A stretch of DNA of 64,000 nt from Bacillota bacterium. Lineage in GTDB: Bacteria > Bacillota > Bacilli > Alicyclobacillales > SLC66. Both the position numbers and the translations under genes were made by a program. Every line of letters begins with the position of its first letter. Position 1 is the first letter of the stretch. The stretch covers positions 39,999 through 103,998 of the forward strand of contig JAPNUP010000010.1 in assembly GCA_026627345.1 (NCBI GenBank), given 5' to 3'. Below are positions 25,039-34,506 of this stretch, piece by piece. The notes beneath the pieces were generated by a model. That model saw only the letters and a program-made list of their open reading frames with translations. It was not told where the DNA came from and ran no database searches.

Positions 25039-25073
25039 AAAAAGGACCTCGCGCTCCTCACGAGGTCCTTTTT
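25039..25073 (+). terminator. Terminator after the isomerase
   Basis: Perfect 13-pair stem AAAAAGGACCTCG (25039-25051) with CGAGGTCCTTTTT (25061-25073). The flanking A-run and T-run make it able to act in both directions. Confidence 0.9.
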
Positions 25074-25112
25074 GTTATACAATGAACCGGAATAACGAAA
25101 CGGGGGATCTAC

Positions 25113-26108
25113 ATGGAGATTCGTACACTAGGACGGACAGGGTTACAGGTAAGCGAGCTTTGCTTAGGGACGATGACATTTGGCAATCAGGCGGATACGC
25201 GCACAGCGCATGCGATTTTGGATAAAGCGCTAGACAACGGCGTCTTTTTTATCGACACAGCGGACGTCTATCCACTTGGCGGCGGGACGCAAAAGGCAGG
25301 GACGACTGAGTCGATCATCGGGCAGTGGCTGGAAGGGAAACGCGAGCGCGTCGTGCTCGCCACCAAATGCTTTGGACAGATGGAAGACGGACCGAACGCA
25401 GGGGGTCTCAGTCGCAAGCATATCATGAAAGCGGTAGAAGACAGCTTGCGAAGACTTCGCACGGATTACATCGACCTTTATCAGGCGCATCAGTTTGACA
25501 CGGTGACGCCTGTGGAAGAGACACTGCGCGCGATGGATGATTTGGTGCGGCAAGGCAAGGTGCGTTACATTGGTGTATCCAACTGGCGCGCTTGGCAACT
25601 GGAGAAAGCGCTCGGTATTGCCCAGACTGAACATCTGACGCGGCTGCAAAGTGTGCAACCCCGATATAATTTGTTGTTTCGGATGATTGAAGATGAATTG
25701 ATTCCAGCTTGCCTGGATGAAGGAGTCGGGATTCTCTCTTATAATCCACTCGCAGGCGGGATGCTAACAGGACGCTACACGCCGGGGCAAGAGGTGCAAG
25801 CAGGCACCCGGTTCGCCCTATCGCAGGCAGGAGCACTTTATCAGCAGCGGTACTGGCAGGAAGCGACGTTCGCCGCCATCGAGCGCTACCGCGAGTGGTG
25901 CCGTAAGCAAGACCTGGATATGGCAACGACGGCCGTGCGCTGGGTGACCCAGCAACCCGGTATCACGTCGGCGATTATCGGTGCCAGCCGCCCAGAGCAA
26001 TTGTCGGCGAGTTTGGCGGCAGCGCAGATACCCCGATTATCAGAGGGACAACTAATGGAGTTGAACGAACTTTGGTTTTCACTACCGAGAAGGCGAGAGG
26101 ACCGCTGA
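25113..26108 (+). CDS. Aldo/keto reductase (general stress type)
   Basis: 331 residues, the AKR11/Tas-like group. Seen: MEIRTLGRTGLQVSELCLGT, FIDTADVYPLGGGTQKAGTTE (catalytic Asp/Tyr), VVLATKCFGQM (Lys), DYIDLYQAHQFD (catalytic His), IGVSNWRAWQ, LSYNPLAGGMLTGRY and AIIGASRPEQL (cofactor loop). It reduces aldehydes or ketones with NADPH. GGGGGATCT precedes the ATG. Its 3' end overlaps the MATE gene by 37 bases in another frame. Confidence 0.92.
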   Translation: MEIRTLGRTGLQVSELCLGTMTFGNQADTRTAHAILDKALDNGVFFIDTADVYPLGGGTQKAGTTESIIGQWLEGKRERVVLATKCFGQMEDGPNAGGLSRKHIMKAVEDSLRRLRTDYIDLYQAHQFDTVTPVEETLRAMDDLVRQGKVRYIGVSNWRAWQLEKALGIAQTEHLTRLQSVQPRYNLLFRMIEDELIPACLDEGVGILSYNPLAGGMLTGRYTPGQEVQAGTRFALSQAGALYQQRYWQEATFAAIERYREWCRKQDLDMATTAVRWVTQQPGITSAIIGASRPEQLSASLAAAQIPRLSEGQLMELNELWFSLPRRREDR

Positions 26109-27499
26109 GTCCACGCGCGCTGGTTCAACGAATCATCCGCTTGGCATTGCCGTCGATCGGTACTTTTTCGTCGATGACGTTGACCGGGATGCTGACACTG
26201 ATCATTGTCGGTCATCTCGGTGCCAAGGCGATTGCCGTTGTCGGCATCAGCAATATCTTGCTTTACAATACCTGGGCGCTGTTTGCTGGAGTCAACGAGA
26301 CGATCAACTATCTCGTGTCGCAAAATTACGGCGAAGGCCTTATGGACGACGGCAATCAGCGTATGCAAATTGCGCTACTGCTATCTGTGCTGCTCGATGT
26401 GTTATGGATAGTCGCTAGTCTGACGCTGCCGAGGGATATATTGCAGTGGCTGGGTGCGAGTCATACACTTGTGCAGGCAGGGACCGAATATTTGCGGATT
26501 CGTATGCTGACTTTCGCTTTTTCCATGTTCACCAATGTTTTTTTCGCCTACATGCGTGCGGTGGGCGATACGAAGACCCCTCTTTATATCTCGATTGTCA
26601 CCAATGTATTGTTGATTATCCTCACAGAAGTGCTCACGTACGGGGTGTTTGGTTGGAAAGGGTTTGGCTTGACGGGGGCTGCCTGGAGCATGATGTGCAC
26701 CGAAGGACTCGGCGTGACGCTGTCTACGTTCGTGTATTATGGGCCTTACGCCAAGCGTTACGCGACCCGTGTCTGGCATCAGATGCACTTTGCGCAGGTG
26801 CGTTTGCTGGTTAAAGAGAGTGTCAAGCTCAGCGTCATGGAGATGTCGATGAGTATCGGCATGTTAGTGTTTACTGCTTGTGTGACGAGACTCGGCACTA
26901 CAGCAGTGGCAGCCAACGAAATCGCTTTGAATATTCTGTCCCTGGGGTTTATGCCCGCCAACGGTTTTGGGGCGGCAGCCACGATCTGTGTGGGTCAAGA
27001 CCTCGGTGCTGGACAACCGCTTGCGGCCCGCCGCGTGGGCATGTATACGGTTGGGATGGGACTTATCTTTATGGCGCTGTTTTCGATTTTTCTCTGGCTC
27101 TTCGCGCATGACGTGGCCCGCATCTATACCTCGGATGTGGCCGTCTCCGCACTGGCTGTTTCGCTCATTCACATCGCGTCGTTTATCCAGCTGTTTGACG
27201 GGGCCGGGATCATCTTGGCAGGCGGTTTGCGCGGCGTAGGGGATACGACCTTCCTATTTCGCATGGCGCTGATCTTAAACTGGGTGATCTTCATGCCGTT
27301 GACGCTTTGGCTGACACTCGGCACCAAGCTCGGGCAGGCAGGGGCGTGGATCGCATTTTGCACGCTGATCGTGCTGATCGGTGTCACGAACGGCTGGCGC
27401 TACTTGCGCATGGATTGGCGCGGATTGACCTCGCAATCAGCGCGGATGGAGATGGCTCAGGGTGCGTGGAACGCTGGCAGCTTGCCTGAAGAGGGCTGA
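26072..27499 (+). CDS. MATE family efflux transporter
   Basis: 475 residues with about 12 membrane helices in two halves. Typical MATE stretches: LALPSIGTFSSMTLTGMLTL, GAKAIAVVGISN, FAYMRAVGDTKTPLYISI and GFMPANGFGAAATICVGQDL. It would export drugs or metabolites using Na+ or H+. The start is probably TTG 26072, inside the end of the aldo/keto reductase, with a distant GGAG; no better codon lies between it and the first helix. The two genes are likely co-transcribed and coupled. Confidence 0.9.
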   Translation: MVFTTEKARGPLSPRALVQRIIRLALPSIGTFSSMTLTGMLTLIIVGHLGAKAIAVVGISNILLYNTWALFAGVNETINYLVSQNYGEGLMDDGNQRMQIALLLSVLLDVLWIVASLTLPRDILQWLGASHTLVQAGTEYLRIRMLTFAFSMFTNVFFAYMRAVGDTKTPLYISIVTNVLLIILTEVLTYGVFGWKGFGLTGAAWSMMCTEGLGVTLSTFVYYGPYAKRYATRVWHQMHFAQVRLLVKESVKLSVMEMSMSIGMLVFTACVTRLGTTAVAANEIALNILSLGFMPANGFGAAATICVGQDLGAGQPLAARRVGMYTVGMGLIFMALFSIFLWLFAHDVARIYTSDVAVSALAVSLIHIASFIQLFDGAGIILAGGLRGVGDTTFLFRMALILNWVIFMPLTLWLTLGTKLGQAGAWIAFCTLIVLIGVTNGWRYLRMDWRGLTSQSARMEMAQGAWNAGSLPEEG

Positions 27500-27513
27500 C
27501 GCACCGGACTGAC

Positions 27514-27560
27514 ATAACAAACAGGCGGCGGAGCATGTGCTCACGCCGCCTGTTTGTTAT
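27514..27560. terminator. Bidirectional terminator between MATE and M42 peptidase genes
   Basis: A 17-pair perfect stem, ATAACAAACAGGCGGCG (27514-27530) with its complement at 27544-27560, separates two convergent genes. T-rich bases occur on both exits. Confidence 0.85.
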
Positions 27561-27581
27561 ACAGATAGGGAAAGCAACGCG

Positions 27582-28670
27582 TCAGTCGTTGACGATGTCG
27601 TCAAGTACGCTGCGATCGAGACGTTTGACGACTTCTGCCAAGAGCTGTACACCGTGATCGAAATCATCTTGGTGATAGATCGCTGCGTGGCTATGAATGT
27701 AACGCGTTGTACAGCCGATAGCGAGAGAGGGGACACCGCTACCGAAGGTCTGAAAGCGTCCGGCGTCAGTACCGCCGCCTGCGATCGACTCTACTTGTAG
27801 GGGAATGTGAGCGTCTGCAGCCGTATCCATGACAAAGTCGCGAAAACGCGGATTCGGAATCATGGAGCCGTCGTAAATGAGAACGATAGGTCCTTTTCCG
27901 AGTTTGGACATCGCTTCATTGGTCTTGACGCCAGGCGTGTCTCCTGCAATCCCGACATCGAGCGCGATGGCGATGTCTGGTTTGACGTGGTGTACGAGCG
28001 TTTGAGCGCCGCGTAGGCCGACTTCCTCCTGGGTCGTGGCACCGGCAAAAAGCGTGTTCGGATGAGCTTGTCCTTGGAGTGCTCGCAACAGTTCAACCGC
28101 TGTGGCACAACCTAAGCGATTGTCGAGCGCTTTGCCCATGAACACGCGATCATTCCCGAGTTGCACGAAAGGGCTCCATGGTGTAATCGGGTCACCAGGA
28201 CGAATGCCAAGCGCTTCTGCTTCCGCCTTGTCAGTCACGCCGATGTCAATGTACATCTCTTGAATTTTAACCACCTTGTTGCGCTCATCTGCGTCGAGCA
28301 GATGCGGTGGTTTCGAGCCGATCACGCCAAGGACCTCGCCTTTTCGCGTTGTGATAATCATGCGTTGCGCAAGCATCACCTGCGCCCACCAACCGCCTAA
28401 GGTCTGAAACTTGATGAAGCCTTCGTCCGTTATGTATTTGACCATCATGCCGATCTCGTCAAGGTGGCCCGAGATCAACACCTTTGGCCCTGACGCGTCA
28501 CCTGTCTTGCGTCCGACGATGCCACCGAAGTGATCGCGCAACAACTCTTCGGATACAGGTTCGAGATAGGTTTGATACAATTTGCGGACGTTTTGTTCAA
28601 AGCCTGAGACGCCGTGCGCCTCTGTAAGCGCTTTGATCATGTCCATGCGCTGTGAAGCCGATGATGTCAT
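27582..28670 (-). CDS. M42 family metallopeptidase (glutamyl aminopeptidase-like)
   Basis: 362 residues. Dinuclear metal ligands are all present: ISGHLDEIGMM (His), MGKALDNRLGC (Asp), TTQEEVGLRGAQ (catalytic Glu and ligand Glu), AIALDVGI (Asp) and TRYIHSHAAI (His). These dodecameric aminopeptidases trim peptides in the cytoplasm; members are also annotated as endoglucanase M, probably wrongly. It is divergent from the Pro/Gly-rich protein gene. Related to YsdC/YtoP of Bacillus. Confidence 0.93.
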   Translation of the reverse strand: MTSSASQRMDMIKALTEAHGVSGFEQNVRKLYQTYLEPVSEELLRDHFGGIVGRKTGDASGPKVLISGHLDEIGMMVKYITDEGFIKFQTLGGWWAQVMLAQRMIITTRKGEVLGVIGSKPPHLLDADERNKVVKIQEMYIDIGVTDKAEAEALGIRPGDPITPWSPFVQLGNDRVFMGKALDNRLGCATAVELLRALQGQAHPNTLFAGATTQEEVGLRGAQTLVHHVKPDIAIALDVGIAGDTPGVKTNEAMSKLGKGPIVLIYDGSMIPNPRFRDFVMDTAADAHIPLQVESIAGGGTDAGRFQTFGSGVPSLAIGCTTRYIHSHAAIYHQDDFDHGVQLLAEVVKRLDRSVLDDIVND

Positions 28671-28896
28671 ATGAATGCCTCCCTGTCGCTGATCGGGTAG
28701 CGGTCAGCTAAACCGTTTCTTTCAGGATCAATCATAGCACATGTGTCCGTTGTCAGGAAGGCTCGCTGTACGCCGCATGTCGACTTCGATCCAATGAGAG
28801 ACAGGAGCCGCGCCGATCGTATCTGCCTCGCCATAAGCTGATCAGACGGGACGTTGCGTAAAGGTATAGCGGCAGTCATGGAGAGGGTGAGCGATC

Positions 28897-29604
28897 GTGA
28901 TCGGTGACCTAGTGAAACGGTGGTTGATGCCTGCAGACGAACAGACGGAGGAAGCGGAGCCACGATCGTCAGAGGCGCAAGAGCAACCGGAGGCTACAGT
29001 GCATGACGGACAAGGATTGCCTGGCGCAGAGCAGGCGCCTTGGGGGATGCGCAAGCAGGAGGCGGAACCCGAGAAGCCACCAAAACGGTCTCTCTTTTCG
29101 ATGTTGCGCAATCGCGGCATGAAGCGCCCCACACAGCGCGCGCCGGGCAATGATGGGATGTCTAGGCCGATGGGGCCAATGCCGATGCATAGAGGACCGG
29201 GCGGTATGGGGACAGGTGGTCCTGGTCAGAGAGTCCCTGGGCAAATGGCGCAGGGCGAGTGGGGCCCTTCTGGACCGCGACCGACACATGGCTTTGGGCA
29301 AGGGCAGATGGGTGCTCGGCCGATGGAGCATCCGACTGCGATGGGCCCCGGCCGGATGGCGAGACCGCCGCAGTATGGCGGTGACATGATGGTTCAGCGT
29401 AGGCCACAATCTCCCCTGGGTTATCCGCCAGCGAGCCAAAACACGTGGAACCGGGCGCCAGGTCCGATCAGACCGCAGGCTGGCCGGCAGATGTGGGCGT
29501 ATCAGCCACCTGGGCGGACACTTGGCGCTGGTGTACGCGGTGGACGCCCCACTTTGCGCCCGCAGCCGGGGCGCCGGCCGCCACTAGGTCCGCCGTGGCA
29601 GTAG
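28897..29604 (+). CDS. Pro/Gly/Met/Arg-rich low-complexity protein
   Basis: 235 residues from GTG 28897, with GAGAGGGTGAG upstream. The first 75 residues are acidic and helical (MIGDLVKRWLMPADEQTEE), then a short basic helix (RSLFSMLRNRGMKRP), then about 155 residues dominated by Gly, Pro, Met, Arg and Gln with units such as RPMGPMPMHRGPGG and GQRVPGQMAQG. No Cys. It is almost certainly disordered. Similar compositions are found in spore coat proteins, but no family is recognised. Converges with the TetM-like gene. Confidence 0.65.
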   Translation: MIGDLVKRWLMPADEQTEEAEPRSSEAQEQPEATVHDGQGLPGAEQAPWGMRKQEAEPEKPPKRSLFSMLRNRGMKRPTQRAPGNDGMSRPMGPMPMHRGPGGMGTGGPGQRVPGQMAQGEWGPSGPRPTHGFGQGQMGARPMEHPTAMGPGRMARPPQYGGDMMVQRRPQSPLGYPPASQNTWNRAPGPIRPQAGRQMWAYQPPGRTLGAGVRGGRPTLRPQPGRRPPLGPPWQ

Positions 29605-29637
29605 AAGAGCTGCGGCGGGACGATAGACAGCAGACGA

Positions 29638-31650
29638 CTAGAGGCGGCCGAGCGCACTTCGCGCAGCCAGGATGTAGCGGGCTGTGTCGAGCGGGTTCAC
29701 GCCATAACGCTCGCGGCTTGCCGTGACAGACGCGGGCGCAAGACGGTATTCTAGAAAACGCGTGGCCAACACCCCGCGTCCGCCTGTCAGCGCACCGATT
29801 TGTAGCGGATAATCGAGTGAAGTGGCAAGCGGTATCGTGCCTTCGACAATCAACTTTCCACGGACCACGGTTGGACTGTCATACTCCGCACGCATCTGAG
29901 CGAGGTCGCTGAGCACTCGTCCGCCGTTCACTTCAGGCACGCTGACGCGAAACTGTAAGATCGGTTCCAGCAATTGCGTGCCGGCTGCGCGCAGCCCGTC
30001 CATGATAGCCATCGGTGTCGCGACGACGAAGTCCAGCGGGTGGGTATGCCAGACGTGATGTTCTCCTTCGACCAGCGTCACGGCAAGATCGGTCACTGCG
30101 AAGCCGAACATCCCTTGTGCGAGCGCTTCTGGCACCCGTCGCTGCACCTCATTTTGGTAACTTGACAGCAGGTTTTCCGCGCGTACCTCTGAACGATATA
30201 CAAGCCCGCTGCCGCGCGGACCAGGCTCGATCAAGAAACGTAAAATGGCCCAGCAAGGCTTGGGCATGGTGTATGCGACGTAGCCATAGGCGGTCGAGAC
30301 TGGTGTCTCCTGATAAATGACGGCAGGTGGACTAAACGTGACAGTAATCCCGAAACGCTCCTCAATCAGCTGCTTGTATACCTCGAGTTGAATGACTCCC
30401 ATGACTTTCATGTGCAATTCGCGTACATCAGGCCGCCACTCCACCGACAGGGCCGGGTCTTCCGCATCCAGTTCCTGCATAGCCTCCGACAAACGATGGT
30501 AATCACTATCATTGACCGGCCGTACCTGTGTGGTCAACAAGGCTACGGATAGCGCATAGGGATTCATATGCTGACTCGGTACACCGAGAACGTCGCCAAT
30601 GCGTGACCGCTGAAGACCGTACAAGGCGCCTACATCGCCCGCTTCCAAGTAGCCAGTGTCCGTGTGCGTCTCAGCGTCGATGCGCCTGATTTGTGTTACT
30701 TTCTCTTCGATTGCTTGCGTCGAATTATATAAGGTATCACGGTTACGCAAATGCCCACTAAAGAGACGCACATAAGCCACGCGGCCGTTTGCTCGATCGC
30801 GCTCGATCTTGAAAATAGTGCCAGACAACGGTGCATCCCCAACCTGTTCCGCTGGCACAGTGGCCGCAGCCCACTGCGTTAGGGCGGTCAATAGTTCTGC
30901 GATCCCGATTCCGCGTAACGATGCGCCAAAAAATAGAGGAAAGGCTTGTCCGTTTTTGGTGTGACGCCACAGCGTTTGTGTGAGACGAAGCAGGGAAGGG
31001 GTATCTCCATTTACATAGGTTTCCATGAGCTCGTCGTCGGTGTCGGCAAGAAGGATGTGCAGGTCATGACGTAGTTGCGGTATGGAAAGTGCGTACTCGG
31101 GTGACACGAGTTGCTCCGCAGTTTCCTCACACAGGATGCTCGTCACTTGTGTAAATGCAGGTCCAAAGGCGTCGACGGTTTGCGTAGGCACAATGCCTTC
31201 ATGCAAAGTTTGTCTTAAGTCGCGTAGCAGCTCGTCGATCTCGATACCTTCGCGGTCGACTTTATTGACATAAACGAAGGTGGGAAGGCCCAGCGCGCGC
31301 AATGCTTGCCAAATGGTTTCCGTGTGCGCTTGTACGCCTTCGACAGCCGAGATGACCAGGATGGCCGCGTCTAATACTTGCAAAGAGCGCTCGACTTCGG
31401 CGCTGAAATCGACGTGTCCTGGCGTGTCGATCAGATTGATGTCGCACGCTCCCCAACTGAGGCGAGTAACGGCTGCGCGCACGGAAATGCCGCGCGTACG
31501 CTCTACGCTTAACCAATCGGTGTGTGCGGTGCCTTCATCGACGCGCCCGAGGGTGCGGATGCGTCCGCTCTGGTATAACATTTGTTCGGTGGTGGTCGTT
31601 TTACCCGCGTCGACATGGGCGACGAGACCGACGTTGATCAGATGTCTCAT
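29638..31650 (-). CDS. TetM/OtrA-like ribosomal protection family GTPase
   Basis: 670 residues. EF-G-like factor of the tetracycline ribosomal protection group: G1 LVAHVDAGKTTTTEQMLY, the RGISVRAAV switch, G3 LIDTPGHVDF, G4 VNKVD, then domains II-V including TGYLEAGDVGALYGLQ and the C-terminal EF-G IV/V. Length and order fit TetM (about 640). ATG 31650 is chosen because homology begins there and AAGGACAGG lies upstream; the frame runs on to 31725. Divergent from tex. Whether it gives tetracycline resistance or rescues ribosomes in another way is unknown. Confidence 0.85.
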   Translation of the reverse strand: MRHLINVGLVAHVDAGKTTTTEQMLYQSGRIRTLGRVDEGTAHTDWLSVERTRGISVRAAVTRLSWGACDINLIDTPGHVDFSAEVERSLQVLDAAILVISAVEGVQAHTETIWQALRALGLPTFVYVNKVDREGIEIDELLRDLRQTLHEGIVPTQTVDAFGPAFTQVTSILCEETAEQLVSPEYALSIPQLRHDLHILLADTDDELMETYVNGDTPSLLRLTQTLWRHTKNGQAFPLFFGASLRGIGIAELLTALTQWAAATVPAEQVGDAPLSGTIFKIERDRANGRVAYVRLFSGHLRNRDTLYNSTQAIEEKVTQIRRIDAETHTDTGYLEAGDVGALYGLQRSRIGDVLGVPSQHMNPYALSVALLTTQVRPVNDSDYHRLSEAMQELDAEDPALSVEWRPDVRELHMKVMGVIQLEVYKQLIEERFGITVTFSPPAVIYQETPVSTAYGYVAYTMPKPCWAILRFLIEPGPRGSGLVYRSEVRAENLLSSYQNEVQRRVPEALAQGMFGFAVTDLAVTLVEGEHHVWHTHPLDFVVATPMAIMDGLRAAGTQLLEPILQFRVSVPEVNGGRVLSDLAQMRAEYDSPTVVRGKLIVEGTIPLATSLDYPLQIGALTGGRGVLATRFLEYRLAPASVTASRERYGVNPLDTARYILAARSALGRL

Positions 31651-31763
31651 GTGCAGCCTGTCCTTCTCATGGTATGCTTTTGTATCAGCTTGTTGTTCCA
31701 GCTGACAGTGGCGCGAGAGCGCCATGCTACTTTCATATTATCACGTGAGGAGCACAGTCAGGC

Positions 31764-34025
31764 ATGGATGCGACTTACAGTTTACCTGAGCCAGATTTCG
31801 CGAGCCACATCGCGCAGGCACTACAATTGCCTTTGCATAAAGTGCAAGCGGCTATGCGGTTACTTGAAGAAGGTAATACGATCCCTTTTATTGCACGCTA
31901 TCGCAAAGAGATGACAGGGGAACTCGATGAGAATGAACTGCGTGCGATTGCCGGACAAAGCGAAACCAGAAAGGCTCTGCACGCCCGTAAGATAGATGTC
32001 TTGCGGCTGCTTCACGAACAAGGCGTACTCACCCAGTCACCGCAGGGGGAGAGCTTACGGAGTGCGATTGGCCACGCGCAGACGATGGCGGAAGTCGATG
32101 ACTTGTACAGACCCTATCGTCCCAAGCGAAAGACGCGTGCCTCGGTGGCTCGCGAGCGCGGGCTCGCTCCACTGTCCACTATACTTCGTGCCTTGGCGGC
32201 GCAAGACGCAGACGAGGGTCGGTTGATCGCCGCGGCGGCACCCTTCGTGGCGCCAGAGCGCGACGTGCCAGATGCAGACGCGGCGCTGCAAGGAGCCGCT
32301 GACGTGATTGCCGAGGAAGTTGCGGACGATGCGGATATTCGCAAATGGGTGCGGGCGCTGACATGGCGCAAAGGCACGCTTACGAGTATAGCCACATCCG
32401 CTGAGACAGACAGCGTCTACGCGCTTTACTACGCTTACGAAGAAAGCTTGTCGCGCGTGGTGCCACACCGCATCTTGGCAATCAACCGCGGAGAGCGCGA
32501 CGAGTACCTGCGTGTGAGCGTTAAAGCGCCGCAGGAGGACATTTTGGCGCGTTTAGTGCGCGATCAAGTACTACGCGACGGTAAGGGGAAAAGCGACCTG
32601 TCCACACCAGACGTGGGCGGTGCACAAGACGGCGCACGCAAACGTCTCGAAGCAGCCGTGGTTGATGGCTATCGTCGCCTTATTGCACCGGCCATGGAAC
32701 GCGAGATTCGCGCAGAGCTCACTGTGAAGGCGGAAGAACAGGCAATTCGCATTTTTGGGGAAAATTTACGTCAGTTACTCTTGCAGCCTCCGCTTCCTGG
32801 CAAGACAGTGCTCGGCGTGGATCCGGGCTTTCGCACAGGCTGTAAGCTGGCAGTGGTGGATGACACTGGTCGACTACTGTGCGTCTCTGTGATCTACCCG
32901 ACGCCGCCGCGCAGCCAGGTGGAGGCGGCGAAGCGAGAGGTGTTGCGCTTGTTTACGGCCTACGGCGTGAACTTGATCGCCATTGGTAACGGAACAGCAT
33001 CGCGAGAAACAGAAACATTCATGGTGGAATGTGCTAAGGCGTATAGGGATCAGTCAGGCGCCGTCATCCCTTACGTCATGGTCTCAGAGGCAGGCGCAAG
33101 CGTGTACAGTGCCTCTGTGCTCGCGGGTGAAGAGTTTCCGACACTCGATGTGTCTGAACGCAGTGCCGTGTCGATTGCGCGCAGGCTTCAAGATCCGTTG
33201 GCCGAATTGGTCAAGATTGATCCGAAGTCGATCGGGGTTGGGCAGTATCAGCACGATGTATCGCAAAAACGGCTTGATGAGCAACTGACGACGGTGGTCG
33301 AAAGTGCCGTGAACCAGGTTGGTATCGATGTCAATACGGCGTCTGCGAGCTTGCTGTCTTATGTCGCCGGTCTGAACAAAACAGCTGCGAAAAATATCGT
33401 CGCCTACCGTGAAGCCCACGGTCGCTTCGTGACTCGCCAGGCGTTGTCTGCCGTCCCTCGCCTCGGACAAAAGACACTCTTACAAGCGGCTGGATTTCTT
33501 CGCATCACGGGTGGAGAAGAAGTGCTGGACAAGACCCCCATTCATCCGGAGTCATACGACGTCGTACTGCGTCTTCTGGCACTCACTGGCGTCTCGCGCG
33601 ATGTACTGGCAGAGCCGCCAAAGTGTCTTGCGTGGTTAGCCGACGTGCGAGAACTTGACCTGCAGGCGCTATGCGCGCAACTAGACGTCGGCGCCCCCAC
33701 GCTGCGAGACATTCTCGCAGCGCTCGAGCGACCTGGGCGCGACCCACGGGAAGAAGCGCCAATGCCTGTATTGCGAACCGATATTCTCAAGTTTGAAGAC
33801 CTGACGATCGGGATGGAATTGACAGGGACAGTTCGTAATGTGGTGGATTTCGGCGCGTTCGTCGATGTGGGGCTCAAGCAAGACGGTCTTGTCCACATCT
33901 CGCAAATGACAGATCGCTTCATCCGCCACCCGCTGGAAGTAGTCGCGGTCGGCGATATCGTTCAAGTGCACGTCATCGCGATCGATGCCATACGCCAGCG
34001 CCTCGGACTGTCCATGCGCCAATGA
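31764..34025 (+). CDS. tex: Tex family RNA-binding transcription accessory protein
   Basis: 753 residues, the usual Tex length. N-terminal helical region (EGNTIPFIARYRKEMTGELD), a YqgF/RNase H-like domain (VLGVDPGFRTGCKLAVVDD), helix-hairpin-helix repeats (VNQVGIDVNTASASLLSYV, GRFVTRQALSAVPRLGQKT), and a C-terminal S1 domain (GMELTGTVRNVVDFGAFVDV). Tex binds RNA and helps transcription. GTGAGGAGC precedes the ATG; a possible -10 TATTAT lies at 31738-31743. Confidence 0.95.
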   Translation: MDATYSLPEPDFASHIAQALQLPLHKVQAAMRLLEEGNTIPFIARYRKEMTGELDENELRAIAGQSETRKALHARKIDVLRLLHEQGVLTQSPQGESLRSAIGHAQTMAEVDDLYRPYRPKRKTRASVARERGLAPLSTILRALAAQDADEGRLIAAAAPFVAPERDVPDADAALQGAADVIAEEVADDADIRKWVRALTWRKGTLTSIATSAETDSVYALYYAYEESLSRVVPHRILAINRGERDEYLRVSVKAPQEDILARLVRDQVLRDGKGKSDLSTPDVGGAQDGARKRLEAAVVDGYRRLIAPAMEREIRAELTVKAEEQAIRIFGENLRQLLLQPPLPGKTVLGVDPGFRTGCKLAVVDDTGRLLCVSVIYPTPPRSQVEAAKREVLRLFTAYGVNLIAIGNGTASRETETFMVECAKAYRDQSGAVIPYVMVSEAGASVYSASVLAGEEFPTLDVSERSAVSIARRLQDPLAELVKIDPKSIGVGQYQHDVSQKRLDEQLTTVVESAVNQVGIDVNTASASLLSYVAGLNKTAAKNIVAYREAHGRFVTRQALSAVPRLGQKTLLQAAGFLRITGGEEVLDKTPIHPESYDVVLRLLALTGVSRDVLAEPPKCLAWLADVRELDLQALCAQLDVGAPTLRDILAALERPGRDPREEAPMPVLRTDILKFEDLTIGMELTGTVRNVVDFGAFVDVGLKQDGLVHISQMTDRFIRHPLEVVAVGDIVQVHVIAIDAIRQRLGLSMRQ

Positions 34026-34067
34026 GGATATGAAACCTGTGTGAACACAGCCGTTTCCGACTCGCTC

Positions 34068-34078
34068 TATGCTATACT
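34068..34078 (+). promoter_or_regulatory. Possible extended -10 promoter for the small membrane protein
   Basis: TATACT at 34073-34078 is preceded by TGC, an extended -10 element. No good -35 is seen at 17 bases. It lies 40 bases before the small gene at 34118. Confidence 0.35.
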
Positions 34079-34117
34079 CAAAGTGTTCTCATAAGGGAAA
34101 GAGAGTGTGCATGAGCG

Positions 34118-34315
34118 ATGATGATGGATATGCTGCTCACTGGGGCATTAGCTGTCTTTGTGATTGGATCGTTATTTTTTGTCGTGTTTCGCTATCGTGA
34201 TACGCCTGATAACACGGCGCCATATGAACCGTCTATGCCGGCTCGCCGGATATTCAAGTATTTTTGGTGGATCATTCCGATTCTTGTGATTGGCGTGCTG
34301 ACGACGTTTTCGTAA
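34118..34315 (+). CDS. Small two-span membrane protein, unknown function
   Basis: 65 residues. Two hydrophobic helices (LLTGALAVFVIGSLFFVVF and YFWWIIPILVIGVLTTF) flank a short polar loop rich in Pro and Asp (DTPDNTAPYEPSMPARR). Three consecutive ATGs (34118, 34121, 34124 after one residue) leave the exact start open. An upstream extended -10 and a downstream terminator show it is a single-gene unit. No family recognised. Confidence 0.6.
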   Translation: MMMDMLLTGALAVFVIGSLFFVVFRYRDTPDNTAPYEPSMPARRIFKYFWWIIPILVIGVLTTFS

Positions 34316-34337
34316 GAGCATGGCCATATACACATAG

Positions 34338-34371
34338 GCGGGTGCAGCCTCAGGGCGCGCACCCGCTTTTT
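34338..34371 (+). terminator. Rho-independent terminator
   Basis: GCGGGTGC (34338-34345) pairs with GCACCCGC (34359-34366), followed by TTTTTG. It closes the small membrane protein gene. Confidence 0.85.
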
Positions 34372-34506
34372 GTCTTGTTTCAGGTACCGAGCACCGTGCC
34401 TCGACGTAATAATAGGCAGTGGTGCCGTATCTTCCTGTATAATAGGAGCGACATGCAAGACGGCATGGGAAAACATGGATAGAAACAGAAAGAGAGTGAT
34501 GGCCAC

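Noticed and set aside
28971..29439. Long open frames on the minus strand opposite the Pro/Gly-rich gene
   Set aside because: They are composition shadows of a GC-rich low-complexity gene and lack ribosome sites and recognisable motifs.
29638..31650. Reading the TetM-like gene as a recently acquired resistance element
   Set aside because: No transposon ends, leader peptide or composition shift were seen around it.
31651..31725. Longer start for the TetM-like gene
   Set aside because: The extra 25 residues have no counterpart in the family and no ribosome site; MRHLINVGLVAHVDAG is the usual N-terminus.
31710..31726. 17-base GGCGC-GAGA-GCGCC-ATG motif also found at 52099-52115
   Set aside because: Both copies lie upstream of minus-strand genes, but the match is short, GC-rich and flanked by unrelated sequence. 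Without a genome-wide count it cannot be separated from chance.
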